Positions 51,332 through 59,179 of a DNA stretch of 64,000 bases are shown piece after piece. The position numbers and the translations under genes were made by a program. Below the pieces are notes generated by a model. The model worked only from the letters and a program-made list of their open reading frames with translations, did not search any database and was not told the origin of the DNA. Each line of letters opens with the position of its first letter. The first letter of the stretch is position 1. Source of the stretch: Candidatus Merdiplasma excrementigallinarum (lineage in GTDB: Bacteria; Bacillota; Clostridia; Lachnospirales; Lachnospiraceae); NCBI GenBank assembly GCA_018713435.1, contig DVOS01000040.1, positions 1 through 64,000 of the forward strand, written 5' to 3'.

Positions 51332-53083
51332 ATGATGAAAAAGGGGATCGCAAGATTTACGGCATTCTGCATGGCAGCGGGCATGACCCTGGGCGGAAGC
51401 GGCATTGTTTCTTACGCTACAGGCGCGGATGTTTCCCTGGTAGGTGTGAGCAGCACAACCAGAGCCGCAGTTCCGGCAGAGAGTGAGACAGAAGAGACAC
51501 AGACTGAGGAAAGCGCGGACGCGGCAGGGGAGACCACGGAAGCAGCCCAGACAGAAGAAACGGCAGCTCAGACAGAGGCTGCGGCAGAGGAGACGGAGGC
51601 TGCGGCGGAAACAGAAGCGGCTGCGGAGACGGAGGCAGAGACGGAGCCGGTGCTGGACACCAGCATGGTAAATACCACAGGCTTTGCGAAGTGCAATGAG
51701 TATGTGAATATCCGTTCCACGCCCGATATGGAAGGGGAAGTGGTCGGAAAGCTTTCCAATAATGCGGCGGTTTACATCGTGAGTGTTGATGAGAACGGCT
51801 GGTATAAGGTACAGTCAGGAAACGCGGAAGGCTATGTAGCCTCCCAGTACATAGCAACGGGCGCTCTGGCCCAGGAGACCGCCTCCGATGTGGGCTACCA
51901 TGTGGCAGAGGTTGGCGCCGAGGTGCTGAACGTGCGGGCGGATGCCAGCGAAGACTCCGCCATTGTCACAACAGTGACCAACTCCCAGGAAGTGGAAGTT
52001 GTGGAAGACTGTGGCGAATGGCTGAAGGTTGCGGTTGACTCTGACTGCTACGGCTATGTGTCCGCGGATTATGTAAATACGGAAGTACAGTATAAAGTAG
52101 CTGAGACGATCGAGGAAGAGCAGGCCAGACTGGAAGCGGAGTATGAGGCATACCTGGCTGAGCAGGCCCAGGCGGAAGCCGAATACCAGGCCTATCTGGA
52201 ACAGCAGGCAGCGCAGGCCCAGGCTGACGCGGACGCCGCTTATCAGGCACAGCTGCAGGCGGAGGCAGACGCAGCTTACCAGGCTCAGGTTGAGGCAGAG
52301 GCAGCCGCTCAGGCGGCAGCGGACGCGGCGGCTTCCCAGGCGGCAGACGCCCAGGCAGCGGCAGACGCTCAGTACCAGGCATATCTGGAAGCTCAGGCAG
52401 CGGCAGACGCGGCAACCCAGCAGGCGGATGTGCAGGCTGTGTATGATACGGCAGCGCAGGCCCAGGCGGAGTACCAGGCATATCTGGATGCTCAGGCAGC
52501 AGCAGACGCTCAGGCGGCGGCAGATGCCAACGCGGCAGCCCAGGCTCAGGCGGAAGCGGATGCGGCGGCTCAGGCAGCGGCAGACGCCCAGGCAGCAGCG
52601 GATGCCCAGGCAGCTCAGGAGAGCCAGGAATATTATGAGGAAGAATCTTACGATGAGGTGTATGTAGAAGAAGTGACAGACGACGGAAGCTACTACGAGG
52701 ATACTTCAGCGGATACGTCCACCAGCTCAGGCGGACAGTATATTGTGGATTACGCGGTGCAGTTTGTGGGCAACCCCTATGTATACGGCGGTACCAGCCT
52801 GACAAACGGCGCGGACTGTTCCGGATTTACCCAGTCCGTATTCGCCAACTACGGCATCGGCCTTCCCAGAACCGCTGCGGAGCAGTATAACAGCGGTACG
52901 CCGGTAGATCTGGGATCCATTCAGGCAGGAGACCTGCTGTTCTACAGCAATGGCGGCGGCATCGGCCATGTGAGCATCTATATGGGCAACGGCCAGGTGG
53001 TTCACGCCAGCAGCTCCACTACCGGTATCATCATCTCCGATTACGGTTACAGAACTCCCGTGGGAGCCAGACGTTACTGGTAG
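51332..53083 (+). CDS. Secreted SH3-coiled-coil-NlpC/P60 peptidoglycan hydrolase
   Basis: A 583-residue cell-wall enzyme that probably cuts stem peptides (D-Glu to diamino acid bonds). Order of parts: signal peptide (residues 1-30), a Glu/Thr/Ala-rich stretch, two bacterial SH3 domains (about 112-172 and 187-250; NIRSTPDMEGEVVG and NVRADASEDSAIV), a long Ala/Gln/Asp-rich region predicted as coiled coil (about 255-430), an acidic spacer and a C-terminal NlpC/P60 domain. The catalytic Cys is in GADCSGFTQS and the His in GIGHVSIYMG, with VVHASS following. GGGAGG precedes the double ATG. The low-complexity part has repeated codons (CAGGCGGCAGAC) prone to copy-number change. Confidence 0.92.
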   Translation: MMKKGIARFTAFCMAAGMTLGGSGIVSYATGADVSLVGVSSTTRAAVPAESETEETQTEESADAAGETTEAAQTEETAAQTEAAAEETEAAAETEAAAETEAETEPVLDTSMVNTTGFAKCNEYVNIRSTPDMEGEVVGKLSNNAAVYIVSVDENGWYKVQSGNAEGYVASQYIATGALAQETASDVGYHVAEVGAEVLNVRADASEDSAIVTTVTNSQEVEVVEDCGEWLKVAVDSDCYGYVSADYVNTEVQYKVAETIEEEQARLEAEYEAYLAEQAQAEAEYQAYLEQQAAQAQADADAAYQAQLQAEADAAYQAQVEAEAAAQAAADAAASQAADAQAAADAQYQAYLEAQAAADAATQQADVQAVYDTAAQAQAEYQAYLDAQAAADAQAAADANAAAQAQAEADAAAQAAADAQAAADAQAAQESQEYYEEESYDEVYVEEVTDDGSYYEDTSADTSTSSGGQYIVDYAVQFVGNPYVYGGTSLTNGADCSGFTQSVFANYGIGLPRTAAEQYNSGTPVDLGSIQAGDLLFYSNGGGIGHVSIYMGNGQVVHASSSTTGIIISDYGYRTPVGARRYW

Positions 53084-53115
53084 GAGACCAGACAACAGAA
53101 TACAGAAATTATTTC

Positions 53116-53169
53116 AGAGAGTGTCGCAATATCATGAGATTCATGATGGAGCGATGCTCTCTTTCTTTT
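53116..53169 (+). terminator. Terminator with ATCATGA loop (family copy C)
   Basis: A 12-bp stem (53116-53127 with 53151-53162, two G-U pairs) encloses ATCATGA-GAT-TCATGAT (53131-53147) and ends in TTCTTTTT. It ends the NlpC/P60 gene. Confidence 0.8.
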
Positions 53170-53410
53170 TGCAGAAAACGCCGTTCTCTGTGAAAGAAAA
53201 ACGCTTCCTGGGATGGGGGCGAGAGGAGCCTATTTGTCAGCCGAAACACCTGAATGGACGGAATCGTGGCATTACAGAAGGAATGTTCAGAAAATTCTTT
53301 TTCTCAAATCAGGTTGGAATCAAACCGTAAATTCAGAAAATGAAAAATATGTACAAAATCCATGTAAAATCTCCGGAAAAGGCGAAAAAAGGAAAAAGCT
53401 GTCCGCAAAG

Positions 53411-53492
53411 TTATCCACATTTATCCACAGCCCTTTGTGGACGGAAACAGGGCGAAACTGAGTTATACACCAACTTATCCACATTATCCACA
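53411..53492. other. Cluster of DnaA boxes
   Basis: Four perfect TTATCCACA sites on the + strand at 53411-53419, 53421-53429, 53475-53483 and 53484-53492. Near matches lie at 53463-53471 (TTATACACC) and, on the minus strand, 53436-53444. The pairs are spaced 10 and 9 bp. An AT-rich stretch follows (53510-53670). The whole 53170-53680 gap has no gene. No dnaA or dnaN is nearby and gene orientation does not switch, so a DnaA-binding regulatory or titration site is likelier than the origin. Confidence 0.8.
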
Positions 53493-53695
53493 CTATGGGA
53501 GGGTGAAAAGGGGGAAAAAGAAAGAACGAACGTTTTGTGTATTGTGATAAAAATAGGATTTCCGGAGAAAAACCGGAAACAGCCCTTGACATTTAAATCG
53601 TGAATAAATGGGAATAAATTACAGAATTTTTAACAAAATTGTAAAAAAAGAATCAATATTCTGGGTTACAATAGAAGCCATACAGGAGGTTGGAC

Positions 53696-54235
53696 ATGGT
53701 TACCAGAGATCACCACGCCCTTGCCAGGGCATTAACCCAAAAACTGAATATCAGCAAATGGAAAAAGGCGGCGTTTGCCCTGGGGAACATTGAACCGGAC
53801 TACAACCGGATTTCCTATATGGGACACAGAAGCGAATACTTTTCCAACGGCCACAGCTACCAGTGCAGGAAGAAATGGATTTTTTCATTTATGGAAAAAC
53901 CGTATCGGAATACGCTGCTGTGGTGGTACCGGGCGGGAAAGGCGTTCCACTATATGGCGGATTCTTTTTCCAGGCCTCACAATTCGGAGTTTGGCTATTC
54001 TTCCGGGGAGCATGTGAAATATGAGAAAGAGCTGCACGAGATTTTTAAGCGAAGCCTGAAGGGAAACCCATGGAAAATCCCCCGGGTGGAACCGGATTTC
54101 AGAAGCTGGCTGGAAACCAGGCATCTGCGGTATCTGGCCCGCACCAGGGGGATACAGGATGACTGCTTTTATATTTTTACCACGGTGGAAGCCGCCTGGG
54201 AGTGGCTGGTGGAAACAAAACTGCCTCAGCCGTAG
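53696..54235 (+). CDS. Zinc-dependent phospholipase C-like protein
   Basis: A 179-residue protein of the bacterial zinc-dependent phospholipase C superfamily. Histidine and aspartate ligands fit the family in DHHALARAL, FALGNIEPDYN, NGHSYQC, AFHYMADSFSRPHN and the E(H)VKYEKELHE helix. It lacks a signal peptide, so a role on exported lipids is not supported; many short clostridial members are uncharacterised. AGGAGG at 53684-53689 selects ATG 53696 over the in-frame TTG at 53690. Confidence 0.78.
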   Translation: MVTRDHHALARALTQKLNISKWKKAAFALGNIEPDYNRISYMGHRSEYFSNGHSYQCRKKWIFSFMEKPYRNTLLWWYRAGKAFHYMADSFSRPHNSEFGYSSGEHVKYEKELHEIFKRSLKGNPWKIPRVEPDFRSWLETRHLRYLARTRGIQDDCFYIFTTVEAAWEWLVETKLPQP

Positions 54236-54254
54236 AAGGGGCTGTCCGCCGGGT

Positions 54255-55754
54255 TTACAGATGGTAGAGCTCGGTATATTTCTCTTTGAAATAGTTTAAC
54301 AGGGGCGCGGCGGACAGTTCCCGGCCGCATACCTGCCGGATTACTTCGGCGGGAAGCCGCAGGCCGCCGTACCAGTGGATATGGCTGCCCAGCCAGCGGG
54401 TGACGGTTTTGACTTCGCCCTGGGCCAGCAGGCTGTCCAGAGAGCCCAGATCCCGGGTGATGGCTTCCAGGAACATGCCGTCGTAAATATTTCCCAGCAG
54501 ATAGGAGGGGAAATAGCCGAAGGAGCCGTCGGACCAGTGCATATCCTGGAGGATGCCGCGGGCATCGTCCGGGGGCGTAATCTGCAGGTAATCCTTCATT
54601 TTCCGGTTCCAGAGGGCGGGCAGTTCCTTTACCGGGACATGATCCCGGAAGATGGCCTGCTCGATTTCGTACCGGATTATAATATGAAGGCCGTAGGTTA
54701 CTTCATCCGCGTCGGTGCGGATCAGGCTGTTCTGCACATGGTTGATTTCCCGGTAAAACTCGTCCAGAGAAATGTGCTGCAGGCCGGGAAGCAGTTCCTG
54801 CACCCGTCCGTAGATGGGAATCCAGAAATTCCGGTTCCGCCCCAGGATGTTTTCATAGAAACGGGACTGGCTCTCGTGGATGCCCATATACCGGCAGTCG
54901 TCCGCCGGCGTGCCTTCCAGCGCCGGATTTACATTTTGGCCGAAAATGCCGTGGCCGCCTTCGTGAATGGCGGAAAAGATGGCACTGATGGGATTTTCGG
55001 GATCGTAGTTGTTGGTAAGCCGCACGTCGTTCCGGGAGAAAGCCATGGTGAAGGGATGCTCGCTTTGGGAGGTGACGCCCGCGTCCGGATTGAAGCCCAT
55101 ATAGTCCAGGAGAAGATCCTGGACTTTTTTCTGGTCATCCGGATCGTAATAGCCCCGGAATTTTTCACTGTCCGGCTGGGGGGCCGCCAGAATTTTCTGC
55201 ACCAGCGGGATCAGCCCTTCTTTCAGTTCTTCAAAAATCCGGTCGATGGCGGCGGAATCCATACCCTCCTCATACTGGTTCAGCAGCACGTCGTACACTT
55301 CTTTTCCCGGGTGGGTATAGCCGCACTGCTCCTTTGTCATCTCAATCATATTTTCCAGATGGGGAGCAAACAGGGAGAAGTCGGAAGCTTTTTTCGCTTC
55401 CTGCCAGGCCTGCATGGAGGCGCTGCGGGCAGTGACAAAAGCCTCGTAAAAATCCCGGGGGATCCTTCTGCTCTCATCTAATTCCCGCTTCATGGTCCGG
55501 ACCGTAAACTGCATGGCCTCATCCAGCTGTTCATACTCCTCCGGCGCAGCCAGCGCTTCCAGGAGCTTTTGCAGCTCATCGGAAGTGGAGAGGGCAAAGG
55601 CCTCCGAGGAAAACCAGGTGAGGGCGTCGGCCATGGACTGGTAGCCAAGCCTGGGAGTGGCGGTGTACATATCCCAGCTCAGCAGGGAGTTGATCCGGTT
55701 GTAACGGTTCAGTTTTTTCAGGTACTCTCTGAAAGCTTCCAGAGTCTGACTCAT
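54255..55754 (-). CDS. M32 family metallocarboxypeptidase
   Basis: A 499-residue cytoplasmic carboxypeptidase (Taq carboxypeptidase family) that removes C-terminal residues from peptides. The zinc motif is HEGGHGIFG, with the glutamate ligand in HESQSRFYENILGR. Family motifs DVRLTNNYDPENP and the C-terminal HWSDGSFGYFPSYLLGNIYD are present. AAGGAGG before ATG 55754 decides the start; the frame is open back to 55871 through part of the tRNA gene. It lies 20 bp from the convergent phospholipase-like gene. Confidence 0.94.
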   Translation of the reverse strand: MSQTLEAFREYLKKLNRYNRINSLLSWDMYTATPRLGYQSMADALTWFSSEAFALSTSDELQKLLEALAAPEEYEQLDEAMQFTVRTMKRELDESRRIPRDFYEAFVTARSASMQAWQEAKKASDFSLFAPHLENMIEMTKEQCGYTHPGKEVYDVLLNQYEEGMDSAAIDRIFEELKEGLIPLVQKILAAPQPDSEKFRGYYDPDDQKKVQDLLLDYMGFNPDAGVTSQSEHPFTMAFSRNDVRLTNNYDPENPISAIFSAIHEGGHGIFGQNVNPALEGTPADDCRYMGIHESQSRFYENILGRNRNFWIPIYGRVQELLPGLQHISLDEFYREINHVQNSLIRTDADEVTYGLHIIIRYEIEQAIFRDHVPVKELPALWNRKMKDYLQITPPDDARGILQDMHWSDGSFGYFPSYLLGNIYDGMFLEAITRDLGSLDSLLAQGEVKTVTRWLGSHIHWYGGLRLPAEVIRQVCGRELSAAPLLNYFKEKYTELYHL

Positions 55755-55789
55755 AGTAAAACCTCCTTTTGACAAATATTTCAGAACAT

Positions 55790-55843
55790 AAAAAAAGCAC
55801 CGACCCCACAGCTCCTGCGTCTGCAAAATCAGTACTTTCAGTG
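55790..55843 (-). terminator. Possible terminator of the tRNA-Lys gene
   Basis: On the minus strand GCACTGA pairs with TCGGTGC (one wobble) around a 34-nt loop, then TTTTTT. The 5' arm overlaps the tRNA acceptor end. Confidence 0.5.
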
Positions 55844-55914
55844 CGCCTTCAGGGGCTCGAACCCTGGACACCCTGATTAAGAGTCAGGTGCTCTACCAAC
55901 TGAGCTAAAGGCGC
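55842..55914 (-). tRNA. tRNA-Lys (anticodon CUU)
   Basis: A complete cloverleaf on the minus strand: acceptor GCGCCTT/AAGGCGC, D arm AGCTCAGTTGGTAGAGC, anticodon arm CCTGA-CTCTTAA-TCAGG with CTT, T arm CAGGG-TTCGAGC-CCTGA. CCA is not encoded. Confidence 0.95.
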
Positions 55915-56115
55915 ATTTTTTAGTTACCGTTCCAGCGAACAATAAACATTATATTACAGTGTTTTTTAAAAAGCAAGTGTTTTTTTACAAAAAAATTATA
56001 TTTTTTTATGGAAGATTCAGGGCGGTTAGGAGTATAATGTGGTATAAACGCGAGCATACTCCCCGGGAACGGAATTGCTGCCGTGGGAGAGCCGCCGTGC
56101 GAAAGGAAAACAGAA

Positions 56116-57357
56116 ATGACAGAACAGGAAAAAACAGAAAAGGGACAGGAGGAAACCAGGCGCAGAACCATGCGGCACGCCACGCCTCCCGGAGAAAACC
56201 ATAAATTTGTAAAGAACGATCAGTATTTTACCGTGTGTATTTACACCTTCGTGCTGGTGGTAGCCAGCGCGCTGGCCATCAAGGCCATTGTGTCCTTTGA
56301 CCAGACCAGAGTGTTTTTCGGCGGACTGGTGAGAGCCATCGGGCCTTTCCTGATCGCCCTGCTGATTGCCTATGTGCTGAATCCCTTTGTGAAAGCCATG
56401 AATCGGCTGATACGAAAGCTTTTTCCCAGAATGAAGGCAAGGCCCTCCATGGTGCTTTCCATGATCCTGGTGTATATTCTGGGCCTGGGACTGATTATCA
56501 CCCTGCTGGTGTTTGTGCTGCCGGAGATGGTACGGAACCTGGTGGATCTGATCAATCAGATTCCGGCGGTTTATCAGGGGCTGATGGATTTCCTGGAAAA
56601 TCTGCAGGATCAGTTCCCCACGGCGGATTTCAGCTCTATTATTACCATGCTCCAGGATACCCAGTCGGATCTGATGACAGGCTTAAGCGATATTGCGGGA
56701 GACCTGATCCCGGTGCTGTACACGGCTTCCGTCTCCGTAGTGGCCTGGGTGGGAAATTTTCTGATCGCCCTGATCGTATCCGTCTATATGCTGTATGGAA
56801 AGACTTCCCTGAAACGGCTGATTAAAATTGTGCTGTGCGGTTTTATCCCCAGGGAAAAGCTGCCCGGCGTGAAGAAAGTTATGATGGAGTGCAACCAGAT
56901 TTTCAGCAGATATCTGGTGAGCAAGATGATTGACTCCTTTATTGTGGGCGTGCTCTGCGGCATTTTTATGTCCATTCTGCGGATACCCTATGCGCTTCTC
57001 ATCAGCGTGGTGATGGCCATTGTGAATATGATCCCTTACTTTGGCCCCTTTATCGGAGCCATTCCGGGCTTCATCATCATCCTGTGCGTGGATCCCATAA
57101 AGGCTGTGATTTTTGCGGTTCTGATTCTCTGCCTGCAGCAGTTTGACAGCCTGATCATGGAACCGAAGATCGTGGGAAATTATACCGGCATCAAGCCTAT
57201 CTGGATTATATTTGCCGTTACCATCGGAGGAAAATTCTTCGGGGTGGCCGGCATGTTCCTGGGGGTTCCGGTGATGGCTACCCTGACTTATCTGGCGGAG
57301 CTGTATATGCGCCGCCGGCTGGAGAAAAAAGGGATCGCCATGGAGGAGATCCAGTAG
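56116..57357 (+). CDS. AI-2E family transporter
   Basis: A 413-residue membrane protein of the AI-2E (YdiK/PerM/TqsA) family with about eight membrane segments. It begins with a short charged cytoplasmic stretch. Family marks include GPFLIALLIAYVLNPFVK, the central variable segment (about 140-210), and MIPYFGPFIGAIPGFIIIL with GVAGMFLGVPVMATL near the C terminus. Known members export autoinducer-2 or act as Na+/H+ antiporters; the substrate here is unknown. AAAGGAAAA precedes ATG 56116; the GTG at 56083 lacks a site. Confidence 0.9.
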   Translation: MTEQEKTEKGQEETRRRTMRHATPPGENHKFVKNDQYFTVCIYTFVLVVASALAIKAIVSFDQTRVFFGGLVRAIGPFLIALLIAYVLNPFVKAMNRLIRKLFPRMKARPSMVLSMILVYILGLGLIITLLVFVLPEMVRNLVDLINQIPAVYQGLMDFLENLQDQFPTADFSSIITMLQDTQSDLMTGLSDIAGDLIPVLYTASVSVVAWVGNFLIALIVSVYMLYGKTSLKRLIKIVLCGFIPREKLPGVKKVMMECNQIFSRYLVSKMIDSFIVGVLCGIFMSILRIPYALLISVVMAIVNMIPYFGPFIGAIPGFIIILCVDPIKAVIFAVLILCLQQFDSLIMEPKIVGNYTGIKPIWIIFAVTIGGKFFGVAGMFLGVPVMATLTYLAELYMRRRLEKKGIAMEEIQ

Positions 57358-57398
57358 AAGATACAGTAAAGATTCCGCCCTGAATTTGCCGTGGATCC

Positions 57399-57522
57399 GG
57401 CCGCAGGTGTGAACCCGGGGTTTGAAACCGGCTGCAGCCGTGAATCCGTGGTGTAAAACCGGCCGCACCCGTGAATCTGGGGTGCAAAACCGTTCGCAGC
57501 CGTGAATCCGGGGTGCAAAATG
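57399..57522 (+). repeat. Four tandem 31-bp imperfect repeats
   Basis: Units at 57399-57429, 57430-57460, 57461-57491 and 57492-57522 follow the pattern GGCYGCAGCCGTGAATCCG + GGGTGCAAAACC. There is no gene in 57358-58104. Confidence 0.9.
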
Positions 57523-57528
57523 GGGTTA

Positions 57529-57774
57529 TACGGTCAGAATTGAAAAAGCAAATTTTGGACCGTAGAGAAACCGGGCCTGTACGGCCAGGAGTGGAAAAAT
57601 TGAATTCTGAACCGTAAAAGGATCCGAATATGTACGGTCGGAATAAAGAGAGCTTGCTTTAAAGCCGTAAAACGTTTCTGCGTGGACAGCCGGAAATCAG
57701 AAATTTGGAAATATAACCGTAAAAATTAAGAGATTAATACGGTGGAAATACAAAAAATTGAAATTGCAGCTGTA
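57529..57774 (+). repeat. Tandem array of five degenerate hairpin units, period about 52 bp
   Basis: Units begin at 57529, 57580, 57633, about 57685 and 57738 (spacing 51-53). Each opens with TACGGTC or a variant and closes about 30 bases later with GACCGTA or a variant, so each can form its own stem (57529-57564, 57580-57616, 57633-57669, 57738-57774 clearest). The inner sequences diverge strongly while the stem ends persist. It directly follows the 31-bp repeats. Confidence 0.8.
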
Positions 57775-57818
57775 AAAGAGAACCGGCTGCAGCCGGAAAG
57801 CAGGTCATGAGCGGAAAC

Positions 57819-57867
57819 TAGCGTCGGTGTACAAGGGGACCGTATTGCCCCTTGTATACCGACGCTA
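57819..57867. repeat. Full copy of a dispersed palindromic repeat
   Basis: 20-bp arms (57819-57838 and 57848-57867) pair with one wobble around ACCGTATTG. The right half recurs at 14640-14668 with one difference. Confidence 0.85.
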
Positions 57868-57970
57868 TGTCCCTGTCATATACTGAAGTAAGAGAGAACA
57901 GAAAAGGCAGGGAAAAGAAGTGACAGGCAAAAGCAGGTTAAAAGAAAAATTATATCGTGTCACATATGAT

Positions 57971-57997
57971 AAGCCCGGCCTGAACCGCCGGGCTTTT
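57971..57997 (+). terminator. Isolated terminator hairpin
   Basis: Perfect 9-bp stem AAGCCCGGC/GCCGGGCTT (57971-57979 with 57987-57995) followed by TT. No annotated gene ends just before it, so it may end a small RNA or the long AI-2E transcript. Confidence 0.6.
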
Positions 57998-58104
57998 GCT
58001 GTCAGAAAATCTTTAAATGAAGTAAGCCGAATCCTCCAGGGAAAGGAGGAAAAACAAAGGTGCAGCCGGTAGGGTCTTTTTTGTGATTTCGCCCAGGCGG
58101 TTTT

Positions 58105-58752
58105 TTACCGGCGCAGAATGACCTTGTGGATCGGATTGCCTTTGGCGGAAAAACGCTCTTCATACTCCGTCATCACGTTTCCCTCCATCATGGCAGGGTC
58201 ATGGTGCAGATCCCAGGTGAGCTGTTCCACAGTCCAGCCGGCCTCCTCGGCCTGCTCCAGAGAAAATTTGAAGAGATCCCGGTTGTCGGTTTTGAATTCA
58301 ATCCGGCCTTCCGGCGCCAGGATCTGATCGTAGCGGGCCAGGAATTCTTTGCTGGGAAGACGCCGCTTGGCATGGCGGTCTTTGGGCCAGGGGTCGGAAA
58401 AATTCAGATAGATGCCGGCTGCCTCGCCGGGAGCAAAAACCTGGGGCAGATCCTCCGCTTCCATCCGAAGAAAGTAAAGATTGTGCAGATCCGTCATCTG
58501 CTCCCGTTTTTCCAACGCCCGGATCAGGACGCTGGAATATTTTTCGATGCCGATAAAATTGCGGTCCGGGTGCATGGACGCCATCCGGGTGATAAACTGC
58601 CCTTTTCCCATTCCCACTTCTATATATATAGGAAGAGAATTGCCGAACACTTCATTCCAATGGCCTTTCTTTTTTGTCATCACATCCTCGTGGATCACAA
58701 AGTCACTGGAGGCGATGGCCTCCCGGGAACCGGGTATGTTTCTTAAACGCAT
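58105..58752 (-). CDS. trmB: tRNA (guanine-N7-)-methyltransferase
   Basis: Methylates G46 of tRNA with S-adenosylmethionine. The 215-residue Rossmann-fold protein has the AdoMet loop IEVGMGKGQFITRMA, FIGIEKYSSVL, and the TrmB signature YLNFSDPWPKDRHAKRRL, then FKTDNRDLF and TEYEERFSAKGNPIHK. AAGGAG precedes the ATG. Confidence 0.96.
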   Translation of the reverse strand: MRLRNIPGSREAIASSDFVIHEDVMTKKKGHWNEVFGNSLPIYIEVGMGKGQFITRMASMHPDRNFIGIEKYSSVLIRALEKREQMTDLHNLYFLRMEAEDLPQVFAPGEAAGIYLNFSDPWPKDRHAKRRLPSKEFLARYDQILAPEGRIEFKTDNRDLFKFSLEQAEEAGWTVEQLTWDLHHDPAMMEGNVMTEYEERFSAKGNPIHKVILRR

Positions 58753-58779
58753 GTAAAATCTCCTTGCTGTAATATGGAA

Positions 58780-58957
58780 ATAGCTCCGGTCAGCAGGCCC
58801 CGGCCCGCCTTCTATCGAAGGCTGTGCGCTGCTGGCGCAGCTTCCGGCCGGGGCTGAGGGGCGTTCCGCCCCTCCTCCGGAAAGCTTCCGACAGTCCTTC
58901 GCACATAAATGTGCGCGGCCTGCCGTAACCTTTCCTTCTGCTGACCGGAATCGCTAT
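58780..58957. repeat. 178-bp multi-hairpin element with long closing stem
   Basis: The closing stem pairs TCCGGTCAGCAG with CTGCTGACCGGA (58785-58796 with 58938-58949), extended by ATAGC/GCTAT (58780-58784, 58953-58957) beyond a 3-nt bulge. Inside are GCCCCGGCC/GGCCGGGGC (58797-58805, 58846-58854) holding two hairpins, AGGGGCGTTCCGCCCCT (58857-58873), GGAAAGCTTCC and CGCACATAAATGTGCG. There is no ORF. It may be a structured RNA or a mobile repeat; I do not recognise a family. Confidence 0.75.
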
Positions 58958-58994
58958 ACACATTTTCTCAAAGTTTGGGGATTTGTCAAGTACA

Positions 58995-59024
58995 TTGTCA
59001 GGGGCTTTGTGATATTATTATGAT
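58995..59024 (+). promoter_or_regulatory. Promoter of a short transcript before the V-ATPase operon
   Basis: TTGTCA (58995-59000) and TATGAT (59019-59024), 18-bp spacer. Confidence 0.5.
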
Positions 59025-59063
59025 ATGGCTGGTATATAAAAGAAGCATTTTACAAGGAGGAAA

Positions 59064-59087
59064 ATGTCAAATAGAATGAGCAGTTGA
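59064..59087 (+). CDS. Possible 7-codon leader peptide
   Basis: ATG 59064 behind a strong AAGGAGG (59054-59060) opens MSNRMSS and a stop. It lies between a promoter and a terminator-like hairpin. Too short to judge by content; the good ribosome site is the only support. Confidence 0.3.
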   Translation: MSNRMSS

Positions 59088-59096
59088 GAAGGAAAA

Positions 59097-59138
59097 CCGC
59101 CGGCAGAAAAAATCTGACGGCGTTGTTGCATTTTTTTT
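59097..59138 (+). terminator. Terminator-like hairpin before the V-ATPase operon
   Basis: CGCCGGCAGA/TCTGACGGCG stem (59098-59107 with 59113-59122, one mismatch). The T8 run at 59131-59138 lies several bases past the stem. Confidence 0.5.
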
Positions 59139-59153
59139 AAAAGGGTGTATAAT
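59126..59153 (+). promoter_or_regulatory. Promoter of the V-type ATPase operon
   Basis: TTGCAT (59126-59131), 16-bp spacer and consensus TATAAT (59148-59153). The start would be about 20 bases before the first gene. Confidence 0.65.
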
Positions 59154-59179
59154 TCCTACAAGGCAGAGGAGGTGATTGC

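Noticed and set aside
53411..53670. Chromosomal replication origin
   Set aside because: No dnaA, dnaN or other origin genes nearby, and strand bias of genes does not switch here.
57399..57522. CRISPR array
   Set aside because: The 31-bp units abut without spacers and there are no cas genes.
57920..58072. GTG-started 50-codon frame downstream of the repeat array
   Set aside because: No good ribosome site, and it contains the 57971-57997 terminator hairpin.
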